A DNA stretch of 64,000 nt from Pristionchus mayeri (taxonomy: Eukaryota > Nematoda > Chromadorea > Rhabditida > Neodiplogasteridae). A program made the translations under genes and the position numbers. The notes under the pieces are model-generated. The model was not told where the DNA came from, did not search any database, and was given only the letters and a program-made list of their open reading frames with translations. The DNA is taken from assembly GCA_036245805.1 (NCBI GenBank), contig BTRK01000005.1, positions 8,308,001 to 8,372,000 on the forward strand, written 5' to 3'. How positions within the stretch are numbered: the first letter of the stretch is position 1; every line of letters starts with the position of its first letter. Below are positions 1-11,564 of the stretch, piece after piece.

Positions 1-835
1 ATTTCACACTATCTAGTTGATCAGGAACTTCGCTAGACAATAATCCTTGCTTGCTGTTCAGCACAAACACAATATCTTTCGTTATTTGAACGCACGAGCA
101 ATGCCGCCTTTGATAAATCTAAGGCAGCATGACGCGATAATTCTCGTCTGACTTAGTGCCAAAATTCGATCCGGTGCTGATGAGTTCCAAGGTTGAAAAA
201 GCGTATGCTCCACTAATGAATAGGAAAAATTTCGATCAGGTGGTTATACGTTTCAAACACATCATATAAACTGGCTCACGCCAGTTTGCAATTGTCATCG
301 GTCCCAAGTTTTAAACAACCACACAATATCATCACGGGCTGTCAATATCCCTGCTCTCTACTCTCAGGACCTGTTAATGCGCGGAACTAAGATCACCCAC
401 GTGAAGGTTGACAGTCAAGTGTCTCTCCTCATTTCCACACTATCTCGAAAACAAAAATAAGGAGTTTGCAAACCACTCCGCCTAGTGATTTGTACCCGAC
501 CAGTAACCAACCGTCGGACAGAAGCGAGCCAGGCCCATTATTTGCTTATCATTGTCATGTACGATAGGCTGCAATAATATGAAACAACCCCATCCTCAAT
601 GGATCACTGTATCTAAATACAATAATTCTATCACGATAAGAGAGACATAAAAATAGTAATATCGCCTGCATATGATAGGCCAGCAATATCCATAGCTGAA
701 ACATTATTTCCGTAAAATTCCAAGTGAATGAAATTTAAACGCGCAATCCGAATGTTCACTTCTTAATCCATAACGATGAAACAGCCTCATCATTATGTTG
801 TGCTGCATAAGCGATCGGAAATTGGTAGAGAATTG
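1..835. other. No gene recognised
   Basis: AT-rich sequence with no supported gene, splice-bounded exon or repeat boundary. Nothing further can be said from the sequence. Confidence 0.3.
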
Positions 836-1994
836 GGCTAATGTTAAAAATCCGTCCCTCAATAAGATGTAATGGTCCGCCATATTATAATGGTCCAACA
901 AATATAGTTGTCCGCAAAAATGGACCGGTATATTTTGATGGTCCGTTTTCAACAAATACAATGGTCCAAATTTTAATAAGAAATATAATGGTCCGTTTTC
1001 GAACCGATATAATTTGTGTTGTTTTAAAAAAATGTAATGTGTTTTATCAACAGTGTATTATTCATACAATCAAGGCAGTTATTTATGGACTATCAATGGA
1101 ACAATCGAGCGGGCTAATTATCATCTACATCTAGATCGTCATATTCCTCATCAGGTTCCTCATCACTAGTGGCATCTAATGCCGATAATTCATCAACATC
1201 GGGATCGTATCTAGCAAATTCCATAAGCAAACGATTAAAGGAGGAGTAAACTCAAAATTCAATTTTTGAAGCTATCACATGCACTGCCTAGAGTTCCACA
1301 ACGATAAGAATCTCCGAAATTTTTACTTTGATATCTCCATTCCGAACAGAGTTATAGCTATTTGGCTGGGAGCCAGATCAGGGAAAGCTCAGGGAAGAGG
1401 GCGAGATATCACGCGACTTTAAGAGAGTGCGTCTCTAGATGAAACATATTCCAACCGGGCGCGCGTTTGCATTTACTCCTCCTTTAACTATTTTGTTGTT
1501 GCGAAAACAAGCGTCGTCGGAACATATACTGGGCAAGGTACCCTTTCAGTTTTTCTGGGGACAAATTGGTTACTCGCTTGATCAGTCTCTTAGCTGCTCT
1601 CTTAGCTGCGAAAGATGTTCTTGCGGACCGACTCAATGGATGGGATCTTGCATCAATCGCTCAATCTATCTCAATCAAAATGGAACCCGGCATCTTATGG
1701 TTACCTAAATAAAGAAGTATGAACTTTGAGGATCGAAAGTAGTTCCGATTTCGCATCTCTGGGAAGACCATCATCGGTGCAGCGCTCCGTCACAATTGCT
1801 GGTGACATATTCGACTGTAAAGATTCCAGTGTACTGGCCCAAAATTTCGGACAACGGCCCAATAAGTTTCCTGGAATAAATATGCCTGTCCATTTTTCGG
1901 GACCATTATATTTTACAAATATAATTTTCCGCGGACCAATATATTTTGAGCGGAACATTAAATCTTCTTGAGGGACGGATTTTTAACATTAGCC
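836..1994. mobile_element. DNA transposon remnant with 27-bp terminal inverted repeats
   Basis: The first 27 bases (836-862, containing AAAAATCCGTCCCTCAA) are an exact reverse complement of the last 27 (1968-1994). Just inside both ends the word TATAATGGTCC/GGACCATTATA recurs in several near copies (about 870-1000 and 1890-1950), giving a subterminal repeat array of the kind that transposases bind. No transposase frame is visible, so it is probably non-autonomous. A 253-bp TTAA-flanked MITE (1235-1487) is inserted inside it, so this element is the older of the two. Confidence 0.65.
1235..1487. mobile_element. TTAA-flanked MITE, copy 1 of 3
   Basis: 253 bp with 16-bp terminal inverted repeats TTAAAGGAGGAGTAAA / TTTACTCCTCCTTTAA. 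The same element recurs at 40375-40626 and 55895-56147 with high similarity throughout, including an internal ACATATTCCAACC segment. The TTAA flank suggests a piggyBac-like mobilising transposase, which is an inference from target choice only. No coding capacity. Confidence 0.8.
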
Positions 1995-2855
1995 GAGAAT
2001 TGTAGCTATTACATCGCAACATGGAAAACTAAAACAAAATGTTGCATCTCGGTTTCACACTGTCTTCATTTCCACGATTTTCCAACAAGAATGGTGTGAG
2101 ATACCTTCACGGTTTAGAAATATCAAACAAATAAAGATTAGATTTCAAAGAAGCCAAACAAAAGTTGAAAGACCTCATAGGAAAACGTGATCTAGTACTC
2201 TGCGAAGCTGTACTGGGAATCCACAAGTACCAATTCTAATCATCATTGCTTTTGCCACGAAAATTGAATTAAATCGAATAATAGGCTACAAAAATCTCCA
2301 TAGTAACATTTGAAACAGTTATCAAATCTAGATACCGTACCCGCAGTTAGACCCAGAGAAAGATCGATAAGCGGTGGAAGAAGAGAGGACCGAACACCTG
2401 TGGGATATTACCATACCCACATGGATTCAGGCATTGTGTGCAGTGAAAGTTAAAAGGAATTGCGAATGATGCAACGGACAAAATGAACAAACTAAGTTTC
2501 CGGCAAATTTGTGATGTGCACGCGTATCAAGTAAACACACGAAACAAAATCATCAATATGAGAAAGAGTACTTACCCAATTAAAAATAATTCATTTACCG
2601 CAACATCCGCAACCTTCGAAGATCATTGATCTGACTCGGCTGCAGCATTCTACTCGCCACTGCTAACGCGCTAAATGAGGTTTTCCTAAGGGAGAAGCAA
2701 GTGAGGTAAGTTAGGAAAATGGGAACCGGAAGGACGCATGTACAATTATTGCATTCACAATCGCAATTCAAAATTCGTTCCTTGAAGCTGCCAAATTTTG
2801 AATGCAATTGACCGTATGGCTAAATTCGTGATGACGAGAATTTCTGTAACAAGGT
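1995..2855. other. Interelement DNA with a weak exon-like block
   Basis: Holds a copy of the dispersed CATCTCGGTTTCACA motif at 2045-2060 and a weak plus-strand open block at about 2142-2239 (ATTAG acceptor, ending in HKYQF and TAA). A minus-strand GGGTAAGTACTT donor-like site lies near 2575. None of this is enough to call a gene. Confidence 0.25.
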
Positions 2856-3068
2856 AACCGCATTTCTAGGGGAAAGTCAAACGCAAATTTGATGTTGCCA
2901 CTGGATGCTGACTCCTAAGGGAAGACCAACCGATATCTAACATCATTGGATAGTTGTTTCATAAAGCCCGAAAATCGATTGTGAAAATTTGTGTGCTAAT
3001 GTACAGGAAATTGTCACCGTTCTTTCCCAGACTAGTGTGCTATTCTTGAAAGATCCCTTCCATCAGCT

Positions 3069-3135
3069 CGAATGGCTCAGGCGGTAGTGCGCTTGATCAT
3101 TTTGATGAAAGTCGGGGGTTCAACTCCAGACACCT
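3069..3135 (+). repeat. tRNA-like (SINE-type) segment
   Basis: An A-box-like TGGCTCAGGCGG (3073-3084) is followed 32 nt later by a B-box-like GGTTCAACTCC (3117-3127), the spacing of RNA polymerase III internal promoters. Acceptor and T stems pair poorly, so this is a tRNA-derived repeat rather than a functional tRNA gene. Mirror copy at 3363-3430. Confidence 0.55.
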
Positions 3136-3362
3136 GTGGTATGTTTTTCTTGTTTTTTTTCATCACTACCTGTATTTTCCCATGAATGTGTTTTGAATGT
3201 ATTTTACACTGTTTTTTGACAGTTTCTATGCTCTTTAAAAATAATGATTCATTGACAGATGACGAAACTTCAGCACATGGTAGGTGAAAAAATGCTGCAA
3301 TCCGGGAAACGCATTCATGGGAAAAGTCAGGTAGTGAACGAACAAAACAAGCAAAACGCGCC

Positions 3363-3430
3363 CAGGAGTCTGGAGTTGAACCCCCGACTTTCAGCAAAAT
3401 AAGCAAGCGCACTACCGCCTGAGCCATTAG
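3363..3430 (-). repeat. tRNA-like (SINE-type) segment, mirror copy
   Basis: Reverse complement of the 3069-3135 segment with a few substitutions. B box GGTTCAACTCC (complement of 3372-3382) and A box TGGCTCAGGCGG (complement of 3416-3427) are both intact on the minus strand. Confidence 0.55.
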
Positions 3431-3664
3431 AGTTGATGGAGAGGCATCCAAGAATAGCACACTAGTCCATCCAAGAATATCACACTAGTCTGGGCAAGAA
3501 ACGCTAAAATTTATTGTACATTTGCAAACAAACTTTCACAATCGATTTTCGGGTCTTAGGAAACAACTATCTAATGATGTTAGATATTGGTTGGTCTTCC
3601 CTTAGGGGTCGGCATCCAGTGGAAACATTAAATTTACGTTTGACTTTCCCCTGGAAATGCGGTT

Positions 3665-4500
3665 CCCTTGGAAGATAGACTATTACGATATCCGATTTCG
3701 CGCGTACCTTCATCGTCCTCCTTCATCTTCTTCCTCCTCATTATATAAGGCTGACCTTTGAATGATCGAAGACGAACATCGGGTTGAATTGTTTTCTGCA
3801 TTAAATTTATTTTTAACGTTTGTATTCACCTCAGAGCTTCTCCGATTGAGGTGGCTAGACATGACACACTAAATAGGAATCGTGAAACACCGATCAACGC
3901 AAGCGATTTACATTTTTTTCGAGAACCTCAATTTATTACTAATAAATGTGATACATGTAGATGCTGCAACCGTCGCAGAAGATGGTCGAATTGTCCTTGA
4001 CTAATTTATGTATTATAGCCTAGAATATCCCTTAGAAGAACCATTACGGAACTAGGGTCTTGGTTGAAAATAAATAAATAATTCATATAGTGACACTTCG
4101 GTTTCAAAGAGTCTTAATCACCGATAGTTTCTCCCAATCATGATACACACTAGCTTCCAATGATACAAATTAAAATAACAAAAAATACACAAAAAATGAA
4201 TAAAATGTCGGCAACGAATAACCTCGGAATGTTGGTCGCAGGAGAAATTCATAAGGATGTAGTAAACATAGCAGTAAATCATCGGCTCGTCGTTGACCTG
4301 CAGAAGGCAATATTTTACTGTTTTTTGTACCAGGAAGTCCCTCTTCCCTAGTAAGGTGGCACGAAATGATTTATCATAGTACCACGCTGAAACACCGATT
4401 TACGCGATTTACCCCCTCCCTTTTTATATTTAAAGCAGGATTGTCAGCAAAAACGCGTCTGGTTGAAATATGTTTCAAATAGGGGGATCACTCTCTTCAT
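3665..4500. other. Interelement DNA with dispersed short motifs
   Basis: Contains CGTGAAACACCGATCAAC (about 3881-3898), a CTTCGGTTTCAAAG variant near 4095 and CTGAAACACCGATT near 4389. A 63-codon plus frame at 4160-4351 has no splice or family support and is not called as a gene. Confidence 0.3.
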
Positions 4501-5560
4501 AAACCATTCTCCATGAAAATCAATTTTAACAATGGTACATGCAATTTTTCAAAAGTGTAGGAAAAAGGTGCAAACGAAATTCGCACAGTACATGCAGTTC
4601 ATAAAGAGCTTTCGAATGATATGCTTGCTCCAAAAATACGGACAGTTAGACGCCGCTTATGACCATTTTACGATGCGTGATCATTTGAAGTCATTTCATT
4701 CACACTAGGGATGGCGCAACGCAAACGCAATCGCGAGTTTCGAATCGAATCAATTTCGATTCAATTGCGCAATCAGAGTCGTCGAAGTGAAACTCATTGC
4801 GCAATGAGACTCGACTCATTTCCATTGCGCATCGATTGCGTATCGAACCCAATGTTCGATTGGGAGAGAAAGGCGAGCGGTCTCAATGACGATGTTTCAT
4901 GTACCCAATATAATTCCCCGCGGAATGCGTTTCGTTAAATTGTTGTTCAAATATGTTTCACGTCTGAAGAGTGATCTCAGAAAAGTAATTTGACAGTTTG
5001 CATTGATTGCGCAATGAGAGTCGAACAATGGGTCATTGCGTATCGATTGCGTATCGAAAATCACGTAATTGCGCAATCAGAGTCATTTTTTGATTGAGTT
5101 TCGCGAACCGTTGCGCATTGCGAACTTTCAACCCTAATTTACACCGAATCGCTCGTTTTCGAAAGGGAGAAATGAAATTGGAATTGAAAATTGTAGAGAT
5201 CTCATATTTCGGATTCGTTTCAAGTTCGCATAAAATAGCAGATTCATGAACATTGAGGAACATAGATGACTTGAAACATATCCGCTATATAAGAACTCTG
5301 ATCTTTTCTTCTTTCATTTCATTTCGTGCGTTCGAAAGCGAGCGATTCGATGTGAATGAAATGGCTTCAAATGATCGCGCATAGTAAAATGGTCATAAAT
5401 AGTGTCTAAGTGTCTGTATTTTTGGCTCAAGTATATCATTCGAAAGCTCTTTATGAACTGCATGTACTGTGCGAATTTCATTTGCACCTTTTCCTACACT
5501 TTTGAGAAATGTGACATAGAATGTACCATTGTTAAAATTGATTTTCATGGAAAATGGTTT
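4501..5560. mobile_element. Inverted-repeat element, family related to 24431-24722
   Basis: Arms of about 210 bp (4501-4715 and 5350-5560) pair with scattered mismatches; AAACCATTCTCCATGAAAAT at the left end matches the complement of the right end. The arms share GATCATTTGAAGT and CAAAAGTGTAGG with the shorter copy at 24431-24722, which establishes a family. The unpaired centre is a cluster of TTGCGCAA-type words. No transposase. Confidence 0.65.
4720..5130. repeat. Cluster of ATTGCGCAAT-like palindromic words
   Basis: Many near copies of ATTGCGCAAT, CATTGCGCAATGAG and GATTGCGTATCG occur in both orientations across about 400 bp in the loop of the surrounding inverted-repeat element. The short frames here are by-products of the word repetition, not genes. 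Confidence 0.6.
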
Positions 5561-5823
5561 AGAAGGATCGATAGAGCTCGAAAAATGAGCGGGAGTCATT
5601 CAGAGGACAATTTCCGTTTATCTTTCAATGGAGCCAAGAAAAGAGCGGTCAAAGAAGGTGCAGCCGAAAGCTGACCCGGTGTAGGGAGCTCCAAAATGAA
5701 TTATGCATATTGATACTTCGGGGGTCATTCAAGCATGCCTAGGAGGCAAGATCCAATTTCACGATTTTCCCTCCATTCCCTGAAATGGCTATTCTAGCTC
5801 GATTCTCTCGTGAGAGGCGTGAT

Positions 5824-7689
5824 ATATGAGTGACTATCTGAGAGAACTGACCATAGGCCGTACAGCGAAAAATAAAGTTCTGATTTTAAGATGTCCCTAG
5901 GGGTAACTTTTCACGTAGAGTTCGAAAATCGACCTTAAAAAGCCGTATCTCTGACCCCTGATTTTCTGTGGCCCGCCTCAACACTGAGGTCGGTTTTTGT
6001 AAATCGTGAACGGCTGATCCAAACCCCATACATTAATAGTCATTCGGAAAGAACTCGACGAGATAAGCATTTTTACTGTTGGAAGTGAAAAGCCAGCTCG
6101 TCTGTGAAAAAAGTTGTGGTCATTTGAAATTTTAAAATTTTTGCTCAACAAACGTTTTTCAATGTGTGTCATTTTAATTATGATTGTTAGATTCCTCATG
6201 AAAAGTTACCCTAGGAGCCAAATTTTCGTCGAAAAATTCGTGCTTCAAAGGGGTCTCCTGGACCTCAGAATAGGAAAGGTAGTGATTTTTTTACAAATAT
6301 GTATATTTTTAAGACGAGCCACTGTGAACTCTGATTAAAACTGAACAGTTTATGGGTACACTTTGATAGGGCAAAAATATAGCGCACAACAAAAGGAGAT
6401 TATCTCAAATCGAAAAAATCGATTATCTCAACCTCGATTTTTTTCATGTTTGGGCATATGCTACTTTTCCTTTACGATCCAAATTCCCAATTTTATGGGA
6501 AAATCTAGTAGTACGAACCAACATATGTCAGAAATGTTTGAGCTTCGGCTCCTCACCAACCCGGAAGGTAGGTATATTTTTGCTTGAAAATGCAGGATTG
6601 TTATTGTCGTGAAAGAACGAGAATAAATTTTGGGCGTCCTTTCGTGAGAATTGGTTAGATTTTACTTTTATATTACTTCGTTCAATTAAATTACTCAAGC
6701 TTTATGCATTCCAGCAGTAAATGAGCAGTTTTCAAAAAAAAAAATTTTTCTGGTCTCCAAAAAATCATTTTTAATAGATTGAATAGATGCGCCAATTTGC
6801 AAGTGCACAATAGTTGATACAAGTTGAGGAAGTTGAATCATGTATAAAATTATCCGATAGCCATCGTAACTTCGATATTATCGTTCGAAACATATTTTTT
6901 ACAAACGTGAAATTGCATATTCAATCAAAAATATACCTACCGTCCGGGTTGGTGAGGAGCCGAAGCTCAAACATTTCTGACATATGTTGGTTCGTACTAC
7001 TAGATTTTCCCAGAAAATTGGGAATTCGGATCGTAAAGGAAAAGTAGCATGTGCCCAAACATGAGAAAAATCGAGGTTGAGATAATCGATTTTTTCGATT
7101 TGAGATAATGTTCGTTTTTTGTGCGCTATATTTTTGCCCTATCAAAGTGTACCCATAAACTGTACAGTTTTAATCAGAGTTCTCAGTGGCTCGTCTTAAA
7201 AATATACATATTTGTAAAAAAATCACTACCTTTCCTATTCTGAGATCCAGGAGACCCCATTGAAGCACGATTTTTTCCACGAAAATATGGCTCCCGGGGT
7301 AACTTTTCATGAGTAATCTAATAATTTAAAATGACACACATTGAAAAACTTTTTTTGAGCAAAAATTTTAAAAATTCAAACGACCACAACTTTTTTCACA
7401 GACGAGCTGACTTTTCACTTCCAACAGTAAAAATGCTTATCTCGTCGAGTTCTTTCCGAATTACTATATATGTATGGGGTTTGGATCAGCCGTTCACGAT
7501 TTACAAAAACCGACCTCAGCATTGAGGCGCGCCACAGAAAATCAGGGGTCAGAGATACGGCTCTCTAAGGTCGATTTTCGAACTCTACGTGAAAAGTTAC
7601 CCCTACGGACATCTTAAAATTAGAACTTTATTGTTCGCTGTACGGCCTATAGGCGATATTGCTCGGTTCTCTCAGATAGTCACTCATAT
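5824..7689. mobile_element. 1.87 kb near-palindromic element
   Basis: ATATGAGTGACTATCTGAGA at the left end is mirrored at 7670-7689 and pairing continues for about 760 bp on each side (5824-6587 and 6927-7689), leaving about 340 bp of unpaired centre. Divergence between arms is roughly a few percent plus small indels. A solo relative of one arm lies at 33521-34160. No transposase frame; mirrored short frames in the arms are symmetry artefacts. Confidence 0.75.
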
Positions 7690-8420
7690 TCATTATAGAT
7701 ATTTTAAACCGGTAATCACTCACCTAACATGCAATTGCAATTTCTCCCTTGTCATGTTAGGTGTATAACTTCAATGCTCCTCATCAATGTCATTCACTGT
7801 ATTTGCTTCCATTCCCTATAACATGATCCCTTCTGTTTATTGTCGCTCGATAGAGTTTATTTGCTCCGCTGTTGGCGCAATTGGTGTGAAGAGACACACG
7901 GAAAATGGAGTTCCACATGTGCTTTATTATCAGATGGCCATGCGTGTTACAATAGCTTACCGACAGTGGACTCTTTAAATTCAACCGAAATAGTCTTTGA
8001 AGTATTACTATACTCTTTTTATTTTTTACATTTTTTTTAATTTCCAAAATACGCCAAGCCGTATTACAATCGATACCGTACCTATGTAAGCGATTGATTC
8101 AATATTCTTCACTGTCGTAAAAGAGTCAAAATTTAAATTAGCTATATATGTTACACTGCAGCAGATTTAGCGATGCATTTTCTGCAGCGTGCAGCAATAA
8201 TCGCTGAGCGAGCACTGAGGGAAGGCGGTGGCTGAAAATACGGGGAAATGGCATGTAGCGACACTTCGGTTTCATAGAGTCTTGATAACCGAAAGCTTCT
8301 CACTTAAATGATATTTTCGCGTTGCCTTTGTGAAACAAATATAACAAAACAAAAATGGGCAATGATCAAAATATCAATCGAGAACAATCGAAGGTGGATT
8401 CGTGATACACGTGTACACCA
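7690..8420. other. Interelement DNA with a short exon-like end
   Basis: An acceptor TTTTCTGCAG is followed by an open plus-strand block 8188-8235 (RAAIIAERALREGGG, then TGA). It is short and has no upstream partner, so it is recorded only as a possibility. A CTTCGGTTTCATAG motif variant lies near 8258. Confidence 0.2.
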
Positions 8421-10434
8421 AATATATGAGAGACATCACGAGATAATCACCTTCTGAGCGGCGGAAAACACAAAATAATCCCATACAGTTCTAAATAAAG
8501 TGTAAGGTATTTCAAATGATGCTCTTTCAAACTGCGTTGTCAGAATTTTGATAACTGTCGTCATCTTCGAGATTCAGAAGGCCAAACATGGGACATTCAC
8601 GTTTTAGGGGTCAAATCGAGCCCACTTAAACAACCATAAGTTCATTTAAAATGAAGATAGAAACTCGTTCTTTCCTCAGAAAGAAAGCTGAGAACATTCT
8701 CTACAACTTTTATGTTGAAAATTTCATTCCCTGTGTACGTCCTAGTGCGGGGTGGTCGGGTGGACCAAAAATGACCGAATTCTGGAAATCGGAAAAAGTA
8801 CCAGGCATTATTATGCGCGATTGATAGACACTATGAGTGACTAACTTGACGCTAAAAATTAATCAAATTAAACTATGCGAACAAAAACGGCGTAATTTTT
8901 CGTCAGGCGGCGTCTAAATGAGTAGCAGAGCCAAACACTCCCTTAGCTCCAACTGACAGCTATTAGCTTCAAAAAGGTCCAAAATCATCCAAAACAACAT
9001 TTAGAATTGTTTCCGACCTCAATACAGTACTCCCATTGGGTAAAAAATATTACCTGACCTGAAAAACGATATTCGATTTTCATACCCTTTTCAACCTGTG
9101 AGCTTGGCCCATATGTGAAAAATCACTTTAAAATAATGTATAAATGTCCCTCTACACTATTCCATAAATGGTCCACCTATAAATACGAAATTTCATATGA
9201 GGGAGACAAGGAAAAGCGCGAAACTGTACTTTAGGTCAACATAGTCATAGAGATCCGGCTCATAGCTAGAAATGTAGAGCACGATGAGCTAAACATTTCA
9301 TCTGTTGAAAGTGAGTCTCTATCTTTTCATTGAAGCACGCTAGAGAGCCTAGAACTTGGTCAGAAACCGAAAAGAAATGACCGAGAGCGCGCGCTCTAAC
9401 CGTCTGCTGCTCTCGCCGCCTGACCTCCCTCTCCCTCCACACCCTTTACCGCTCTCTCGCGCGCCTCGACCATCGTTTTTGTACACTTTCTAGGCTCTCT
9501 AGTGTGCTTCAATGAAAAGATAGAGACTCACTTTCAACAGATGAAATGTTTAGCTCATCGTGCTCTACATTTCTAGATATGAGCCGGATCTCTAAGACTA
9601 TGTTGACCTAAAGTACAGTTTCGCGCTTTTCATTGTCTCCCTCAGATGAAATATCGTATTTATAGGTGGACCCTTTCTTGGAATAGTGTAGAGGGACATT
9701 TATACGTTATTTGAAAGTGATTTAGCACATATGGGCCAAGCTCACAGGTTGATCAGGGTATGAAAATCGAATTTCATTGTTCAGGTCAGGTCGTAATTTT
9801 TTCCCAATGGGAGTACTGTATTGAGTTCGGAAACAATTCTAAATGTTGTTTTGGATGATTTTGGACATATTTGAGGCTAATAGCTGTCAGTTGGAGCTAA
9901 GGGAGTGTTTGGGTCTGCTACTTATTTAGACGCCGCCTGACGAAAAATTACGCCGTTTTTGTTCGCATAGTTTAATTTGACTAATTTTTGGCGTCAAGTT
10001 AGTCACTCATAGTGTCTATCAATCGCGCATAATAATGCCTGGTACTTTTTTCCGATTTCCAGAATTCGGTCATTTTTGGTCCACCCGACCACCCCGCACT
10101 CGGACATACACCGGGAATGAAATTTTCAACATAAAAGTTGTAGAGAATGTTCTCAGCTTTCTTTCTGAGCAAAGAACGAGTTTCTATCTTCATTTTAAGT
10201 GAACTTATGGTTGTTTAAGTGGGCTCGATTTGACCCCTAAAAAGTTAATGTCCCATGTTTGACCTTCTGAATCTCGAAGATGACGACAGTTATCACAATT
10301 CTGACAACGCAGTTTGAAAGAGCAACATTTGAAATACCTTACATCACGTTTAGATCAGGATTGCAAGACTTTCTGTTTTACCGCCGCTGACCACCCTCAA
10401 ATGGGTGATTTTCTCATGATGTCTCTCATATATT
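8421..10434. mobile_element. 2.0 kb near-perfect palindrome
   Basis: AATATATGAGAGACATCA at 8421 is mirrored at the right end with one change near the inner edge, and apart from a looser outermost 100 bp the arms match closely to the centre near 9427. The centre is a CpG-rich 100 bp (about 9380-9480). The elevated arm identity points to recent insertion or ongoing arm-to-arm conversion. No coding capacity recognised; transcription would give a hairpin with arms near 0.9 kb. Confidence 0.8.
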
Positions 10435-10540
10435 GACGAAAATACATTCCTGATTCGATGCGGAAAACTTCTCCCAAATATCTATATGTTTGCTACTACA
10501 ACTCTCTAAGATCAAAGATTGCTCTCTGATTTACTAAATC

Positions 10541-10840
10541 GCAGACAACTTAAAAGCACGATACCGTATAACTACACACCCCGCTGCATTTTCCCTAGAC
10601 TCAGAAGAGTTAAATGCATGCTACCGTATACCCACACACCAAGCACCACGGTGTGCTTTACAAAATTGCAGAAAACTTAAATGCACGCTACCGTACACCA
10701 ACACGCCACGCACCATGGTATGATTTACCTAATCGCAGAAAACTTAAATGCACATTACCATATATCCACACCACACACCATTGTGTATTTTCGAAAAAAA
10801 GCAGGAAACTTAAATGCACCGTATACTCACATACTGAATG
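10541..10840. repeat. Tandem repeat, about 66-bp period, about 4.5 copies
   Basis: Each unit begins GCAGAAAACTTAAATGCAC, followed by CTACCGTATAC and CACACACCA, and ends in a short T/A-rich spacer. Units differ by 10-25 percent, so the array is old compared with the 40.8-49.4 kb satellite. Confidence 0.75.
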
Positions 10841-11049
10841 AACTATGCTACTGAACGAATTCGTGTGATATTTGCCAGCATTTTTGGCGAAATTGTTTCC
10901 CAACCTGCTGCACCCATTCCCCGCAGCGGGTAATCATTCGATTAATGTTTTCAAAACTAAGACCGCAGAACTATCATAGCACGTAATGCAAGGGGCTGTT
11001 ATGACATTTGTGAAACACCGACTATAAGTCCGGTTATAGAATCGATTGC

Positions 11050-11240
11050 AGACTCACGTCATTGGCGCTGGATGCGGTGTGCAGAGTGGGTGCGGATGCT
11101 CCCTGACTGTCTCTTTCGAGGAGGGGCAGTGCCCTCGACCCCAGCTGATGAGGGAGAACTGCATCCAAGGGGTGACCTGACGAACCAGATTAATGTGTGG
11201 TCTCTATTAGGGAAGACGTCAGTTCAATTGTAGTATTTTT
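11050..11240 (+). other. GC-rich exon-like block
   Basis: A GC-rich island in AT-rich surroundings, preceded by the acceptor-like CGATTGCAG (to about 11051). Two plus frames are open, one Trp-rich (WRWMRCAEWVRM..) to TAG near 11239 and one Cys-rich (CGVQSGCGCSLTV..) to TGA near 11178. Composition suggests former or current coding sequence, but frame and product cannot be decided. Confidence 0.25.
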
Positions 11241-11287
11241 TTGGTTACTAAAAGCTGCATCTATTAACATCAGGACAAATATCACGG

Positions 11288-11564
11288 TTATGAGCCAAGC
11301 GTGAACACAAAATTGCCAGGTGATAAATTATGGAAATTCAACAGATTACCGGCGTTGAAAACTACTGCATCGTTTTGTGATTCTTCGATGTTCGTTGCGA
11401 GAAGAATAAGTTCTGCAATTACTCCGCAATATTTGAGAGCGGTCAATAAATCTATTCCCAAATCTACCGTGCTTGACACATGTCGAAGAAGCACCGCAGG
11501 CATCGATACCGTAGCCCCATGATGGGGAACATCTTGCAAAAGTTGCATGTAGCCCGAAATTTTT
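11288..11564. other. Region open on both strands, gene status uncertain
   Basis: Both strands are open through this block: minus from about 11560 to 11288 (ends NFVFTLGS) and plus 11301-11522 (ends GIDTVAP). The minus frame reads like a globular protein end and runs into the TTAA element at 11565, which would have interrupted it. Joining the flanks at TTAA leaves a one-base frame difference in an A/T homopolymer, so interruption of one gene is not demonstrated. Confidence 0.2.

Larger units (their letters stand above)
2856..3664. mobile_element. Inverted-repeat element with a tRNA-like core in each arm
   Basis: Sequence from AACCGCATTTC (2856) pairs with GAAATGCGGTT (ending 3664), and matching continues with small gaps to the centre near 3260, giving arms of about 370-400 bp. 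Each arm contains a tRNA-like segment in opposite orientation (3069-3135 and 3363-3430). It could be a foldback MITE that captured a tRNA-derived SINE or two head-to-head SINE copies; the pairing well outside the tRNA-like parts favours a foldback element. Confidence 0.7.

Noticed and set aside
3077..3460. Open minus frame of 127 codons
   Set aside because: It lies wholly inside the inverted-repeat element and reads through both tRNA-like segments.
3715..3760. Minus-strand TATA box and first exon (TATATAATG..GAAG|GTACGCG)
   Set aside because: The TATA-like run overlaps the ATG itself and no downstream exon was found.
5978..7525. Pairs of similar short frames on opposite strands
   Set aside because: They are mirror images produced by the palindrome arms, not duplicated genes.
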